Shown piece after piece: positions 25,986-36,069 of a DNA stretch of 64,000 nucleotides. The translations under genes were made by a program, and so were the position numbers. The stretch is taken from positions 1 through 64,000 of the forward strand of contig NZ_SPOZ01000014.1 in the NCBI RefSeq assembly GCF_004569635.1, written 5' to 3'. The notes beneath the pieces are model-generated. The model was not told the origin of the DNA. It saw nothing but the letters and a program-made list of their open reading frames with translations, and ran no database searches. Origin of the DNA: Streptococcus sp. LYSM12. GTDB taxonomy: Bacteria; Bacillota; Bacilli; Lactobacillales; Streptococcaceae. How positions within the stretch are numbered: the stretch's first letter is position 1; every line of letters starts with the position of its first letter.

Positions 25986-26765
25986 TTAGAGCTGAATCAA
26001 GTGACACTCCAGGGGAAGATGATCAGACGGGTAAAAGGGGCCTCTTTTTTCTGCCACAATCTCAGTATTTGGAATGGCGAATTGTCCCGAGACAAATATA
26101 TAGTCAATTTTTTCTAGCTGTTTCCCCTCAATATCTTCTGGAAAATCTTCATCGATGAAACTTCCTTCAGGACCCCAACAATGCTCAGCAACCACACTCA
26201 CATCACGAAAGTGCTGACACAAAATAGGATAACAGGCTTCAGCTGGTGTCGCATTCAAATCCCCCATTAAAATGATCTCCTGATAAGACTGGGATTTGAC
26301 AAAATCAAGCACCTGCTTAGCTGACTCCTCCCTAGCCAAAGGGCTTACATGGTCAAAGTGAGTATTGATCACCAATATCTCCTTTCCCGACTGCTTGTCC
26401 TCTAGCAAGGCCCAAGTTGCAATCCGAAAACAAGCTGCATTCCAACAATCCGCTTTAGACATCATCTGAGGAGTAGGAGATAACCAGAAAGTATGGCTCT
26501 CTAGACATCGGTACTTGACCTTACGAAATAGGATTGGATTGTACTCCCCATATTCTTCCGTATCACGAACCGTTCCTAGCCGTTCAAATTCTTCAAGGTC
26601 CGCAAAATCCTGCCATTGTTCCTCAGTTACTTCTTGTAATCCTACAATATCCCAGTTTCTAGAACGAATCAACTGCATCATGCTTTCTTTTCGATGTACC
26701 CAATTATGTTCTGCTACTGCAACAGGACAGGCATTTTTTATATTATAGGTCGCTACTGTAATCAT
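25986..26765 (-). CDS. endonuclease/exonuclease/phosphatase (EEP) family hydrolase
   Basis: 259 residues. EEP fold motifs are all present: TYNIKN, GLQEV, INTHFDH, LMGDLNATP, IDYIFVSG and SDHLPLE, giving the metal-binding and catalytic Asp/His set. There is no signal peptide, so it is cytoplasmic. The substrate cannot be told from sequence; family members cut DNA, sphingomyelin or inositol phosphates, and in sugar loci the role is unknown. It follows the GH38 gene on the same strand, separated by MITE M9. Confidence 0.85.
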   Translation of the reverse strand: MITVATYNIKNACPVAVAEHNWVHRKESMMQLIRSRNWDIVGLQEVTEEQWQDFADLEEFERLGTVRDTEEYGEYNPILFRKVKYRCLESHTFWLSPTPQMMSKADCWNAACFRIATWALLEDKQSGKEILVINTHFDHVSPLAREESAKQVLDFVKSQSYQEIILMGDLNATPAEACYPILCQHFRDVSVVAEHCWGPEGSFIDEDFPEDIEGKQLEKIDYIFVSGQFAIPNTEIVAEKRGPFYPSDHLPLECHLIQL

Positions 26766-26856
26766 CTTCTACCTCCACTTCTCACTACCTAGATAGATTT
26801 GTTGCATTTCGTCCCTCTGTGGCACCATTAAATGATAAGCCGGTTCTCCCGTGTGG

Positions 26857-27016
26857 TATAGCCGTTTCGTTTATTTTTAGTACTAGGCAACGAGTCGCAG
26901 GTAGTTGAAATAGTTGATAACTATTTCAAGTGACAGATAAGAAAAGTGTAACTTTTCTCAATGGTACAGCAAGACGAGTGAACGAAGGAATAAAAAATAG
27001 AAACGAAATGACTATA
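26857..27016 (+). repeat. TA-flanked MITE, long form, copy M9
   Basis: A 160-bp copy with both inner hairpins, between the GH38 gene and the EEP hydrolase. The rest of the 363-nt gap shows no clear terminator or promoter. Confidence 0.88.
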
Positions 27017-27128
27017 CTATCACAAACATCATTTCAAGCCTGGCTCTCTGCTCATCGACTTCAACTGATTATCGCTCTCTCTGTTATTTTTTGATTGACA
27101 TACCAGACGAACTCCACACCTGCCCTCG

Positions 27129-30100
27129 CTATTCGTTGAAAATAGATTGGTGTTGTGATGTGTCATCTTTATTCTCCTGACTCATGCCAATACGAACTGT
27201 CCTAATCTCATATGGTTGCATTGTCAGCACAATGGTTCCTTGGTGCTTGGCACCGATTGGTCGTTCCAACAAATCAACCTCCTGCCACCACTGACTATTC
27301 TCAAATAAAAGTTCAAGGTAGTCTGTTCCTCCAGCATACTCGTGGAAACGAAAAATATAACCATTTCCATCTTCAGCTTTTTTCAAGGTATCCATGAACA
27401 CATGAGCCCCACTTGTCATAGTCATCTGCGGCATTTCAACAGCAGCCTCCACAACTCCTAATGGATCGTTGATTTCCCAAGCCTCTTTCACCGTTTCTCC
27501 TTCGATAAAATCACCCCTATGTGGATATAGACTATAGGTAAACTGATGACTGCCAATATCGGCTATCGGGTCTGGGAAAATAGCCCCTTTTAACAAACTC
27601 AGGCGTAGGGTTTGTCCTTTGACATCACAACCATATTTGGAATCATTGAGCAGGCTCACCCCGTAATCTCTCTGCGATAGATCAACCCACTGATGAACAA
27701 CAGACTCAAATTTAGCCAGCTCCCAACTCGTATTCCAGTTCGTTGCACGACGTACATTTCCATATTGAATATCATAGGTTGCATACGTACTGCGAACATT
27801 GACATCAAATTTAACTTTCAGTAACTGTTGACGCTCTTGCCAATCAACTTCTGTCACAAAGTCAATCCGTTTCGTATGATGATATAGTCTCATCTCCTGG
27901 ACAAGGGTTGATTTCCCAAAGCGATAGCAGAAGCGAACGCTATCATATAACGGATTGGTCGGGAGGGCTTCAACACTCTCTGCTACCAATACACGATGCT
28001 TTTCCTGGTAGAAAATATCAATATCCCAAGCATCAAAATTCATCGGCTTGTCTTCAAATAGCTGGAAGACATTTCCTTTTCCTGCCAACACTTCTTTCTG
28101 ATGCTCTTTGTCATAAATCTGTGTCAAATGCCCCTCTTCATTCCATTGAATCTGATACCATTCATTCTCAATAGAAGATAGAGCAACGGTAGCTGCTGCT
28201 CGAATTGGCTCACCTGTTTCTGGCGTTTCCGATAGTTGCACAATTTCAGAAGCATAAGCCGGGAGGGCTTCTATCAAAGCATAGGTCTTATCCTCTGCAT
28301 TGAAGCTCAACAAGGGCTTTCCTGCAGAATCGATGTAGTTGTATCCTAAAGGAGCTAGGGGGAGCTCTAGGATAGACGTTCGCTCCCACGTACTCGTGTT
28401 ACAGACCGTCATAGCACTTGAAGACATTCGTACTCCACTGAGCAATCGATGACATCTCTCAACTACTTGCCCCATTTCCAGTCGGTAATCTTGATAGACC
28501 TCTCTAATTGAAGAACCTGGTATAATATCATGAAATTGGTTTCTGAGAACTGTTTCCCACAAGGTATACAGTTCCTTTTGGGGATAGTTGGCATATCCTT
28601 TCATGTCTAGCAATGAGAAGAGGTACTCCAATCTACGTAGGAATAGCTCACATTGCCGATTCATCTTTTTCACAAAAGCTTGGGAGGTATAGGTTCCTCT
28701 ATGGTACTCGAGGTAGAGCTCTCCGTCCCAGGTGTGAATATATTGCGAAGTCTGCTTAAAGGTTTCTTGCAAGGTTGCAAAATAATCATCTGCCCGCCCT
28801 GTTTTAACATAGGGCAAACCAGGTAATTGATCCATGACCCTGCGTTTTTCTAGCATGTCTCGCGTAACACCACCACCACCATCTCCAAACCCATAGGAGA
28901 TGAGCAGGTTTTGGTTAATATTTTTATCTCGATAGGCTTCATAGACCCCCAGAACGGTCTCAGGTTCTAGTTCACCATTGTAGGTATAATACCAATTAGA
29001 TTCCCATTCATTTTCTTCCCCTGGCTCAGGTGTGGTAATAAAATGCGTCAAGACCTCCGAACCGTCCAACCCTTTCCAAATAAAGGTATCATGGGGCATT
29101 CGATTAAACTGATTCCAACTGATTTTGGTCGTCATAAACGTATCGATACCACTTTTTTTCAGGATTTGTGGCAAGGCCCATGAGTAACCAAACACATCCG
29201 GCAACCAAAGATAGTGAACCTCTTTTTGAAATTCATTTCGAATGAACTGGGAGCCATGTAATATTTGTCTGGTCAAGGATTCACCGGATGGAATATTACA
29301 ATCGGCTTCGAGCCACATAGCTCCATCGACTTCCCAGCGACCCTCAGCCACACGTTCCTTGATTTTATCAAAGAGTTCTGGATAATCTTCTTTGATAAAT
29401 TGATAGAGCTGTGGCTGGGTCTGTAAGAAAATATAGTCGGGGTACTCTTCCATTAAACGTAGTACCGTTGCAAAGCTTCTGGCCGCCTTTTCTCGGGTAT
29501 GTTTTAATCTCCACAACCAGGCCACATCAATGTGGGTATGACCAATCGTTGTCACCGTAATCGGACTATCTTTGGACATGGATTGAAGCTCTGTTTTTAG
29601 ATAGCGATATGCAGCCTCTACCGATTGATGAAAGGTCTCACTACCTGGTTCTGACCAATCAAGAAACTGGAAAGTCTGATTCAAAAGGATAGAATAGCGA
29701 TGATACAGGGGATTCGTTTCACCTAGCTCTGCCATTGTCTTGTGTAGCATATCCGCATAGCAAATAAGTCCATCTACCGAACGGTTCAGACGACATACGG
29801 CAGCTCTTCGAAATTCGTGTGTCTGGATTTTTTCTTCGCCACCACCTTCTAAGCCTGACCACAACTTGAGTGAAACTGTAATGGTCTGATTGCGATAGCT
29901 TTCTGCTAGCTTAACTTCCTTATGATTGGAATCAACTCCTTGATAAATCTCTCGATTAATGAATAAAAGGGATTCAAAACCTGAATTATAACCACCACCA
30001 GTGTGACCAAAATCCAAGTATAGATAGAGGTTCTCCTCATCGGGTATTATTATTTCTTGTTGAATCCACAAATAATAATCCCTCCCTTTCCACCTATCTC

Positions 30101-30269
30101 CTAACACAAAAGAAACACTATTTGAAAATGGAGAGGGAGGATATTTCTCTTGCTTGGTCTCATCTTCCAATAATTTCCATTCTGGAATCGTGTAAATCGT
30201 GTGGAAGCGATAATTTTCTAACTCATTTATTCGCGCACGTAGCTTTTCTGTTCGATAAAATAAACTCAT
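27129..30269 (-). CDS. alpha-mannosidase, GH38
   Basis: 1046 residues from the ATG at 30269 (AAGGAG 8 nt upstream); the longer reading adds 49 residues that look non-coding. GH38 metal-site residues lie in HTHIDVAWLW (D248), and the nucleophile D323 is in MWLEADCN. The C-terminal half is the beta-sandwich typical of the family. There is no signal peptide, so it acts on imported mannosides, removing alpha-linked mannose. It probably processes high-mannose N-glycan fragments. It lies downstream of the PTS genes in the same direction, separated from them by MITE M10. Confidence 0.93.
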   Translation of the reverse strand: MSLFYRTEKLRARINELENYRFHTIYTIPEWKLLEDETKQEKYPPSPFSNSVSFVLGDRWKGRDYYLWIQQEIIIPDEENLYLYLDFGHTGGGYNSGFESLLFINREIYQGVDSNHKEVKLAESYRNQTITVSLKLWSGLEGGGEEKIQTHEFRRAAVCRLNRSVDGLICYADMLHKTMAELGETNPLYHRYSILLNQTFQFLDWSEPGSETFHQSVEAAYRYLKTELQSMSKDSPITVTTIGHTHIDVAWLWRLKHTREKAARSFATVLRLMEEYPDYIFLQTQPQLYQFIKEDYPELFDKIKERVAEGRWEVDGAMWLEADCNIPSGESLTRQILHGSQFIRNEFQKEVHYLWLPDVFGYSWALPQILKKSGIDTFMTTKISWNQFNRMPHDTFIWKGLDGSEVLTHFITTPEPGEENEWESNWYYTYNGELEPETVLGVYEAYRDKNINQNLLISYGFGDGGGGVTRDMLEKRRVMDQLPGLPYVKTGRADDYFATLQETFKQTSQYIHTWDGELYLEYHRGTYTSQAFVKKMNRQCELFLRRLEYLFSLLDMKGYANYPQKELYTLWETVLRNQFHDIIPGSSIREVYQDYRLEMGQVVERCHRLLSGVRMSSSAMTVCNTSTWERTSILELPLAPLGYNYIDSAGKPLLSFNAEDKTYALIEALPAYASEIVQLSETPETGEPIRAAATVALSSIENEWYQIQWNEEGHLTQIYDKEHQKEVLAGKGNVFQLFEDKPMNFDAWDIDIFYQEKHRVLVAESVEALPTNPLYDSVRFCYRFGKSTLVQEMRLYHHTKRIDFVTEVDWQERQQLLKVKFDVNVRSTYATYDIQYGNVRRATNWNTSWELAKFESVVHQWVDLSQRDYGVSLLNDSKYGCDVKGQTLRLSLLKGAIFPDPIADIGSHQFTYSLYPHRGDFIEGETVKEAWEINDPLGVVEAAVEMPQMTMTSGAHVFMDTLKKAEDGNGYIFRFHEYAGGTDYLELLFENSQWWQEVDLLERPIGAKHQGTIVLTMQPYEIRTVRIGMSQENKDDTSQHQSIFNE

Positions 30270-30463
30270 TTGGGAACTCCTTGAAACTTTTCTTTTTCCT
30301 GCTTCATCAGCATGTCCAATACTGCTATAAACCAAACACCTGGCACAACCTCCTAGACAGACCGACAAAGCCCAAGAACTACACAATCCCGGAACAAGCA
30401 CACTGCTATCGTACAAGTGGTTTCCAACTAATCCTCATCAAGCCTCCACCTCTTGCGTCGTTA

Positions 30464-30544
30464 TATAGTCTTGTAAGTTTAGGCAACGAGCTGCTGTACT
30501 GAAGTACGGCAAAGCAAGTGAACGAAGTACACGAAATGACTATA
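30464..30544 (+). repeat. TA-flanked MITE, shortened copy M10
   Basis: An 81-bp copy lacking parts of both arms (TATAGTCTTGTAAGTTTAGG to ACACGAAATGACTATA), between the EIIC and GH38 genes. No other element was recognised in 30270-30678. Confidence 0.78.
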
Positions 30545-30678
30545 CTCTGCGAAAATCAACCTTAAACAGCGTTAGCATCCCCTTATTGAACTTTCGTTCT
30601 ACGTTTTAGTGTCCCTGCTCCGTCAGATTTTGGTATTTTATAGAGGGTAAGATTGACGAAAACTCTCATCTACCTCTT

Positions 30679-31905
30679 TTAAAAATCTAGCTCTAACTCT
30701 GCATAGCGATCCTCTTCTACTTTTTCCTGAACATTCTTTTCATAGGCTTTAAAAAATGGATAATACATCACGGTAGCAAGTAGCAAAACAACAGCAACTA
30801 GCACCAAGGAGCGAATATCCAAGGTCGCAAGAAAAGGGGCTAGTGGGAGTGGGAGATCTGCTACAAAAAAGAGGGGCGGATTGACCCAACCTTGTCGGAA
30901 AACAAACCATTGAAATACGGCTAAAAGCGGTGTCCCAATAACAAAGGGAATAAACAAATAAGGATTCATCACCACAGGAATACCGAAGATAATTGGCTCT
31001 GACACAGACCAAAACATCCCCGAAACCGCTGCTTTCCCTACCTCTTTAATAGTCTTGTTAGAACTGAGCAAGGACAGAATAACCATGGCTCCTGTTAGCC
31101 CCGAACCTGTCATGCTGAAAAAATAATCCCACAAGTTCGGCGTAAAGATATGTGCAGGAATTCTCCCTTCCGTAATTGCTACGAGATTTGCTTGAAAATG
31201 ATTGATTGCAAAAAAGAGCACAAAAGGAGCTAAAACACCGTAGCCATTCATACCAATGTACCAGAGGAGCATCTCAAAAAATACGATGAGAAAGATGACT
31301 AGCGGGTGATCCAGCGTCCAATATGCAAGATAAGAAACGATCGAGTAGGACGATAACCACTGCACTACTCCCCACAAGCCACCAAATACTATGACAAGAT
31401 AGAGCATCTGGCACAAGTAGTCAAGCCCTTTCATCGGTAAGGACAACGAGCGCGAACACAGAAACTGAAAAAACACTCTCTGATAAATATAGGCGATACC
31501 TGTACTGATAAGAAGTGAGATAAACGCTATAGGAAGTCCGGTAGAAGCTGACCCACCTGCTCCATTTAATAGAAAGAAGACGATAGCACAGCAGCAATAC
31601 AATAGGGGTTTTGTGAAATCTTGAGCTACCAAGTAGGCTAGTAAAATCATAAAAATCCATGAAAAATGTTGCGTTATCAGCCCTAATAATTCCGTCGTCA
31701 CTTGGTCAAGCAACTGGTGATGTATCCAAGAATGATTTACTACTTTAACTGCCGCAAGAGCAGACATGGTCATCATCAAAACATTTAATTGCAAAAAGCA
31801 TTGCTTTAAACTTTGAAACCAGCTATTTTTTTCAAGCTTAGCAACCACAGGGAGAATCAATCTCTGAAATCGCTCAAGCATACGGTGAAATTGATTTACT
31901 AACAC
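30679..31905 (-). CDS. PTS lactose/cellobiose-type EIIC permease
   Basis: 408 residues, about ten membrane segments, with the EIIC signature SEPIIFGIPVVMNP. The start is a GTG at 31905, 3 nt after the EIIB stop. It forms the membrane channel of a lactose/cellobiose-family PTS whose EIIB and EIIA are encoded just upstream. The sugar is unknown; the neighbouring GH38 gene suggests a mannoside or other beta-linked disaccharide from glycans. Confidence 0.9.
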   Translation of the reverse strand: MLVNQFHRMLERFQRLILPVVAKLEKNSWFQSLKQCFLQLNVLMMTMSALAAVKVVNHSWIHHQLLDQVTTELLGLITQHFSWIFMILLAYLVAQDFTKPLLYCCCAIVFFLLNGAGGSASTGLPIAFISLLISTGIAYIYQRVFFQFLCSRSLSLPMKGLDYLCQMLYLVIVFGGLWGVVQWLSSYSIVSYLAYWTLDHPLVIFLIVFFEMLLWYIGMNGYGVLAPFVLFFAINHFQANLVAITEGRIPAHIFTPNLWDYFFSMTGSGLTGAMVILSLLSSNKTIKEVGKAAVSGMFWSVSEPIIFGIPVVMNPYLFIPFVIGTPLLAVFQWFVFRQGWVNPPLFFVADLPLPLAPFLATLDIRSLVLVAVVLLLATVMYYPFFKAYEKNVQEKVEEDRYAELELDF

Positions 31906-31908
31906 TCT

Positions 31909-32253
31909 TTATCCCTCAGATGAATTGGTCTTTATCAAGTAAATGGCTTCTCTTAAAATATTAGCAGCATTCATGGTTCCGTAATCGGCTGCATCAATCA
32001 CAGCCACTGGCACATGATAAGGTCGCGCTTTCTCTTCAATTTCTTCTTTTCGGTGACCAATCTGAGGTCCTAATAAAATAACTTGATATGTCTCTAACAT
32101 CTTCCCATCAATACTACCTGCTGGCACTGCCTCAATCATCACATTCTTGCTTGATAGCTTCTGACTCGCTTCCACGATGGTTTGCATTTTACTGACGAGT
32201 ATACTGGTAGAGGCTCCCAAATTGCAAGCCAAACAAATTGCTAGTCTTTCCAT
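31909..32253 (-). CDS. PTS lactose/cellobiose-type EIIB
   Basis: 114 residues from the ATG at 32253 (AAGGAG). The phosphorylated cysteine lies in the loop ICLACNLGASTS near the N-terminus, and the Rossmann-like EIIB fold follows. It passes phosphate from EIIA to the sugar entering through EIIC. It starts one nucleotide after the EIIA stop. Confidence 0.88.
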   Translation of the reverse strand: MERLAICLACNLGASTSILVSKMQTIVEASQKLSSKNVMIEAVPAGSIDGKMLETYQVILLGPQIGHRKEEIEEKARPYHVPVAVIDAADYGTMNAANILREAIYLIKTNSSEG

Positions 32254-32254
32254 T

Positions 32255-32554
32255 TTATTCTCCTTTTTTATAAAACAATATAAATTCTTCGACAACAGTG
32301 GACATCAAGATTGTATTCATCAGCGTCCCTTGAGCATGAATCAACAATACATTCACTTGGTTCTCCTCTCCGTTCATCTCTTTCACAATCAACTGGGTTT
32401 GCAGATTATGAGCTTCATTCATCAGTTGCTCTGCTTCCTGCCTTTTTTGTTCTGCACTCTCAAAATGGTGTTGTCTAGCTTCCCGCAACGCCTCTATTAG
32501 TAGCGAAAAAGCAGTACCTGCTTTTGAAATCAATTCAAAAGAAATTTCGTTCAT
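32255..32554 (-). CDS. PTS lactose/cellobiose-type EIIA
   Basis: 99 residues, a helical bundle of the EIIA(Lac/Cel) family; the phospho-histidine lies in LLIHAQGTLMNT. It accepts phosphate from HPr. It overlaps the regulator gene by 4 nt, so regulator, EIIA, EIIB and EIIC form one transcription unit. Confidence 0.9.
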   Translation of the reverse strand: MNEISFELISKAGTAFSLLIEALREARQHHFESAEQKRQEAEQLMNEAHNLQTQLIVKEMNGEENQVNVLLIHAQGTLMNTILMSTVVEEFILFYKKGE

Positions 32555-34569
32555 CGTCTTCCCTCATTTTTTCCTAACAAAGTATTTATTTTTTGGATAC
32601 ATTTCAAGCGATTGCTACTGTCGCGTAGCGTAAATAAGGTTTCCTCCTGTGTAATCCAATGGATAAGACTTTCAATCACCAAATAGGAACTGTGCTTATC
32701 CATCGCGACAACGATGATGACTTGTATGGGCATCCCATCTATGGACGGGAAAATGACTGGCTCTTGAAAAACATGCATACTCAGTCCATTTTGCCTCACG
32801 CCATCTTCTGCACCAGCATGGATTAACATCACACCGGGAGCAATAACCATGTATAGCCCGAATTGTTCGATATTATAAATCATTTTTCGGATATAGCTTG
32901 CTTCAATGCTTCCGTTCTCTAGTAAGCATTCTGAGCTAAGCTGTACAGCTTCCCGCCATTCCAATTTCTCGTGTTCTTGATGATAGACCAGCATCGTCGG
33001 ATCAAATAGAAAATCAGGCGAAGGAAGCGACGGTTTCTCAACAACATTCGTTGACAAAATGTTGATAATCTTCGCTTCTATCCGATCCATCTGAATATGG
33101 TCTCCCAATTCTTCCGCAAGAACCTCCATGATATACGAAAGCTTGGTTACATCACGTGATGGAGCTAAGCGCACTTGTGCTGTCAATAGCTTCTGTATCT
33201 GCTGCAGAAAGACATCTGAAAAGGCATTTTCTATATAGATAACTTTTTCTGATTCCACCTCCGGTAATTTAATCGTTGTCATAATATAATCATAATCTTG
33301 AATCTGTTTCGGCTGAAATTCGAAGACTGCTATAGTATCAATATAAGCCTCCTCTACAAAGTAGGCAATTCTCCCTTTCAAAATACTTGAAATAGCACGG
33401 CCCTCTGCACAAATAATAAGAATCCGCGGGCAGAATGGTTCCACTACTGGGAGTTCATCTAGGCCATTGATATAATAAAGGGTCACCAAGGCAGCTTCTG
33501 AAGCAGTCACATATTGAAATATCTGTCCCTTATAAGAACGGAGGGCAGTCAAAATAAGATGAAACAGCTCCGGATACATTTTGACAAAATCTAAATTAAC
33601 ATCTTGTATCGGAGTACCTTGCTTTTGGCGTACAATAAACCGCTGGAGATGCCCAATCAATACTTCTGTCGTATGGCGTGATGTGACCAGTCGCAACGAC
33701 GAGGTGATTTTCGTCTCAAGATAAACAAGCAGATCTTGTGCCAACTGTAAGTCGTCAGCTTTTTGTTCGTGATTCATCTCTAAACTAGATAAGAACTGGG
33801 TCAACTGCTCCATTCTCTCTGATTGAGTCAAATCCGGAAGCTCTTTTTGCACCCTTATCAATTTATAGTTTAGAATCATCATATTCAAAAAGGATGTATC
33901 ATCCAGCTGATCATCTACTGTTTTAGAATATTCAATCGTTTTTTCTAAGGCTTCAAAGAGTAGATCTAATTCAAAAATATCAAAGAAAACCAGATCACCA
34001 ACTTTAGAATAGACGGTATCCTTGTAATAAAAACTGTAGATTTCTCGGATATTGATTAATTTTTTTAAGATAGATACAAAGAAAGCAAACCGCTTAAAGC
34101 TGTATTCTGGTACACGATATCCCCGTCTCAATACGTAGTCCAGCTGAATCGCTTCTATTGCACACCTTTTCTTCACTTTTTCAAGCAGGTTGACAATGCT
34201 AGTTCTGGAAGAACCTAGCACTTTTGTAAAATAATTAATCGGAATATAATCATCTGCAATGAGTAATTTCAATAAAATGAAATATTCCATTTGCTGGGGT
34301 GTAAATTTAAACTGCCCCGGCGTCGTATGAGATACAAAAAAAGTAAATTCTTCTAGGATTCTTTCTCGATCTCCAATCAAGATACAGTCCTTCTCCACCT
34401 TTAACAAACTTACTTTTCTGGTTCGTAAAAAGCGATTGATTTTCCCTAGGGTATAGCGAATTTGATTATCAGACAAGCCCAATCTTTGGCGAATGTTCGC
34501 GATTTTCAGCCCATCTTTTTGTTCCAAAATAAACCGGAGTAGATCAATTTCACGCTGGGTCAATTTCAT
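32551..34569 (-). CDS. PRD-containing PTS-controlled transcription activator (BglG/MtlR-LicR type)
   Basis: 672 residues from the ATG at 34569 (AAGGAGG). N-terminal helix-turn-helix (KIANIRQRLGLSDNQIRYTL), a second HTH-like part, PRD regulatory domains in the middle, an EIIB-like region (about 385-470) and a C-terminal EIIA-type domain with APGVMLIHAGAEDGV. Such regulators are switched by phosphorylation from HPr and their own PTS. It probably controls the adjacent EIIA-EIIB-EIIC genes and the mannosidase gene. Confidence 0.88.
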   Translation of the reverse strand: MKLTQREIDLLRFILEQKDGLKIANIRQRLGLSDNQIRYTLGKINRFLRTRKVSLLKVEKDCILIGDRERILEEFTFFVSHTTPGQFKFTPQQMEYFILLKLLIADDYIPINYFTKVLGSSRTSIVNLLEKVKKRCAIEAIQLDYVLRRGYRVPEYSFKRFAFFVSILKKLINIREIYSFYYKDTVYSKVGDLVFFDIFELDLLFEALEKTIEYSKTVDDQLDDTSFLNMMILNYKLIRVQKELPDLTQSERMEQLTQFLSSLEMNHEQKADDLQLAQDLLVYLETKITSSLRLVTSRHTTEVLIGHLQRFIVRQKQGTPIQDVNLDFVKMYPELFHLILTALRSYKGQIFQYVTASEAALVTLYYINGLDELPVVEPFCPRILIICAEGRAISSILKGRIAYFVEEAYIDTIAVFEFQPKQIQDYDYIMTTIKLPEVESEKVIYIENAFSDVFLQQIQKLLTAQVRLAPSRDVTKLSYIMEVLAEELGDHIQMDRIEAKIINILSTNVVEKPSLPSPDFLFDPTMLVYHQEHEKLEWREAVQLSSECLLENGSIEASYIRKMIYNIEQFGLYMVIAPGVMLIHAGAEDGVRQNGLSMHVFQEPVIFPSIDGMPIQVIIVVAMDKHSSYLVIESLIHWITQEETLFTLRDSSNRLKCIQKINTLLGKNEGRR

Positions 34570-34667
34570 GGCACTCCTCCTTATACTCAATGAAAATCAA
34601 CAGAAGACTAGAAAAAGATGACGGTCGCACGGCAAGTTACAAAATAGGCTGCTGATTGTTTAGAGTA

Positions 34668-35234
34668 CTATCGCTCTCTTCTTCCTGATATCACCTGCTC
34701 ACTTGTCTTATTGAGTAGTTGAAGAAAACTACCTATTACTACCACTAGACACGGCGGATAAATGACCACTGCAACACCTACCACGCACAACAAAGCAAAT
34801 AATCCTATCCAGCTTGGAACTCCTACGATAAGTCCTTTTACCCCTTGATAGAGAAGCTCCCTAGATGGAGCACAGCCCCTTGCTAATTGCCATATGCCTG
34901 TCGTCAGAAGTGAAAAACTAACGATACTCAATACGGTCAGTAAAAAGCTACTCACAATGACAAGAACATTCGGTAAAACTGAAAGAAGCTGCAGGTTCAA
35001 TAAAAGAATGACTAAGAAAAGATAAACAAGAAACTGTAGCCCGATACAAACTGCAATAACCTTTTTATCTTTCACAACGGTCCACTTACTATCTGATAGA
35101 GGAGCTAGGTATACAAACGCAAGCAATAAGCCATACACCCCTCCAATAATCGTCAGTAAACCAAGCACAGCAAGTGCACTCACAATGATGATGTCCATCA
35201 ATTTTGCTTGCCATTCTACGACTTTTTCTTTCAT
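34668..35234 (-). CDS. multi-pass membrane protein of unknown function in the ABC sugar operon
   Basis: 188 residues with about five membrane segments (for example MDIIIVSALAVLGLLTIIGG). It follows the second permease gene by 8 nt, so it is co-transcribed. A role beside a sugar ABC importer recalls YesL (DUF624) proteins, but the match is weak. Function unknown. Confidence 0.6.
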   Translation of the reverse strand: MKEKVVEWQAKLMDIIIVSALAVLGLLTIIGGVYGLLLAFVYLAPLSDSKWTVVKDKKVIAVCIGLQFLVYLFLVILLLNLQLLSVLPNVLVIVSSFLLTVLSIVSFSLLTTGIWQLARGCAPSRELLYQGVKGLIVGVPSWIGLFALLCVVGVAVVIYPPCLVVVIGSFLQLLNKTSEQVISGRRER

Positions 35235-35242
35235 CGCCTTAC

Positions 35243-36067
35243 CTACTGCTTCACAGCTCCTTCTGTAATCCCTGCAATCAACTGCCTACTAAAGATAACA
35301 AATACAACCAACAGCGGAATGGTTGCTAATAGCGTTCCTGTAATAACCAAAGGATAATTGACGGTGTAGAGTCCTTTTAACTGGGTGAGCGCCAACATCA
35401 GGGTATACTTTGATTCGTCATTCAAAATAATCAACGGCCACATATAGTCATTCCACGAGCCCATAAAAGAATAGAGAGCTAAGAAAGCCAAGGCTGGTTT
35501 CATAATCGGCAGCGCAATTTTAACATACACTTTAAAAGTTGAACATCCATCTAAGGTTGCGGATTCAATAAGACTATCTGGTATTGCATCTGTACAATAT
35601 TGCTTAATCCAAAAAATCCCAAAGGCGTTGGCCATACCTGGAATAATGAGTGCCTTATACGAACCAACCCAGCCCAACTTATCCATTAGATAGAAAGAGG
35701 GTATAATGTTTAGCTGCCCAGGAATCATCATGGTTCCCAATAAAAAGGCAAACAAGAAGTCCTTACCTTTAAAGGTCAATTTTGCAAAGGAGAAGCCCGC
35801 CAAGGAATCAAAAAATAAGATAAGCACAGTTGATGTAATCGCAATAAAGAGGGTATTGAGTACCGAATGGAAGAAAGGCGTTTCTTTAAAAACAGTCTCA
35901 ATATTATGAAATAATTCAGAACCTAGTAGTAGATTTGGTGGAATCTGATAGATTTCCTTGTTCTGCTTACTTCCCATCACCAACATCCAGTAAAATGGGA
36001 AAATGGATACAACCACACCAATTCCTAAAAACATTCTCACAAATAATCTAAACGGTGCATTTCCCAT
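35243..36067 (-). CDS. ABC sugar transporter permease, MalG type
   Basis: 275 residues from the ATG at 36067, preferred because it starts 2 nt after the previous stop and the first 27 residues of the longer reading look foreign. Six membrane segments; the EAA loop that contacts the ATPase is ESATLDGCSTFKVYVKIALP. It pairs with the MalF-type permease. No ATPase gene is nearby, so a shared MsmK-type ATPase elsewhere probably powers it. Confidence 0.9.
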   Translation of the reverse strand: MGNAPFRLFVRMFLGIGVVVSIFPFYWMLVMGSKQNKEIYQIPPNLLLGSELFHNIETVFKETPFFHSVLNTLFIAITSTVLILFFDSLAGFSFAKLTFKGKDFLFAFLLGTMMIPGQLNIIPSFYLMDKLGWVGSYKALIIPGMANAFGIFWIKQYCTDAIPDSLIESATLDGCSTFKVYVKIALPIMKPALAFLALYSFMGSWNDYMWPLIILNDESKYTLMLALTQLKGLYTVNYPLVITGTLLATIPLLVVFVIFSRQLIAGITEGAVKQ

Positions 36068-36069
36068 GC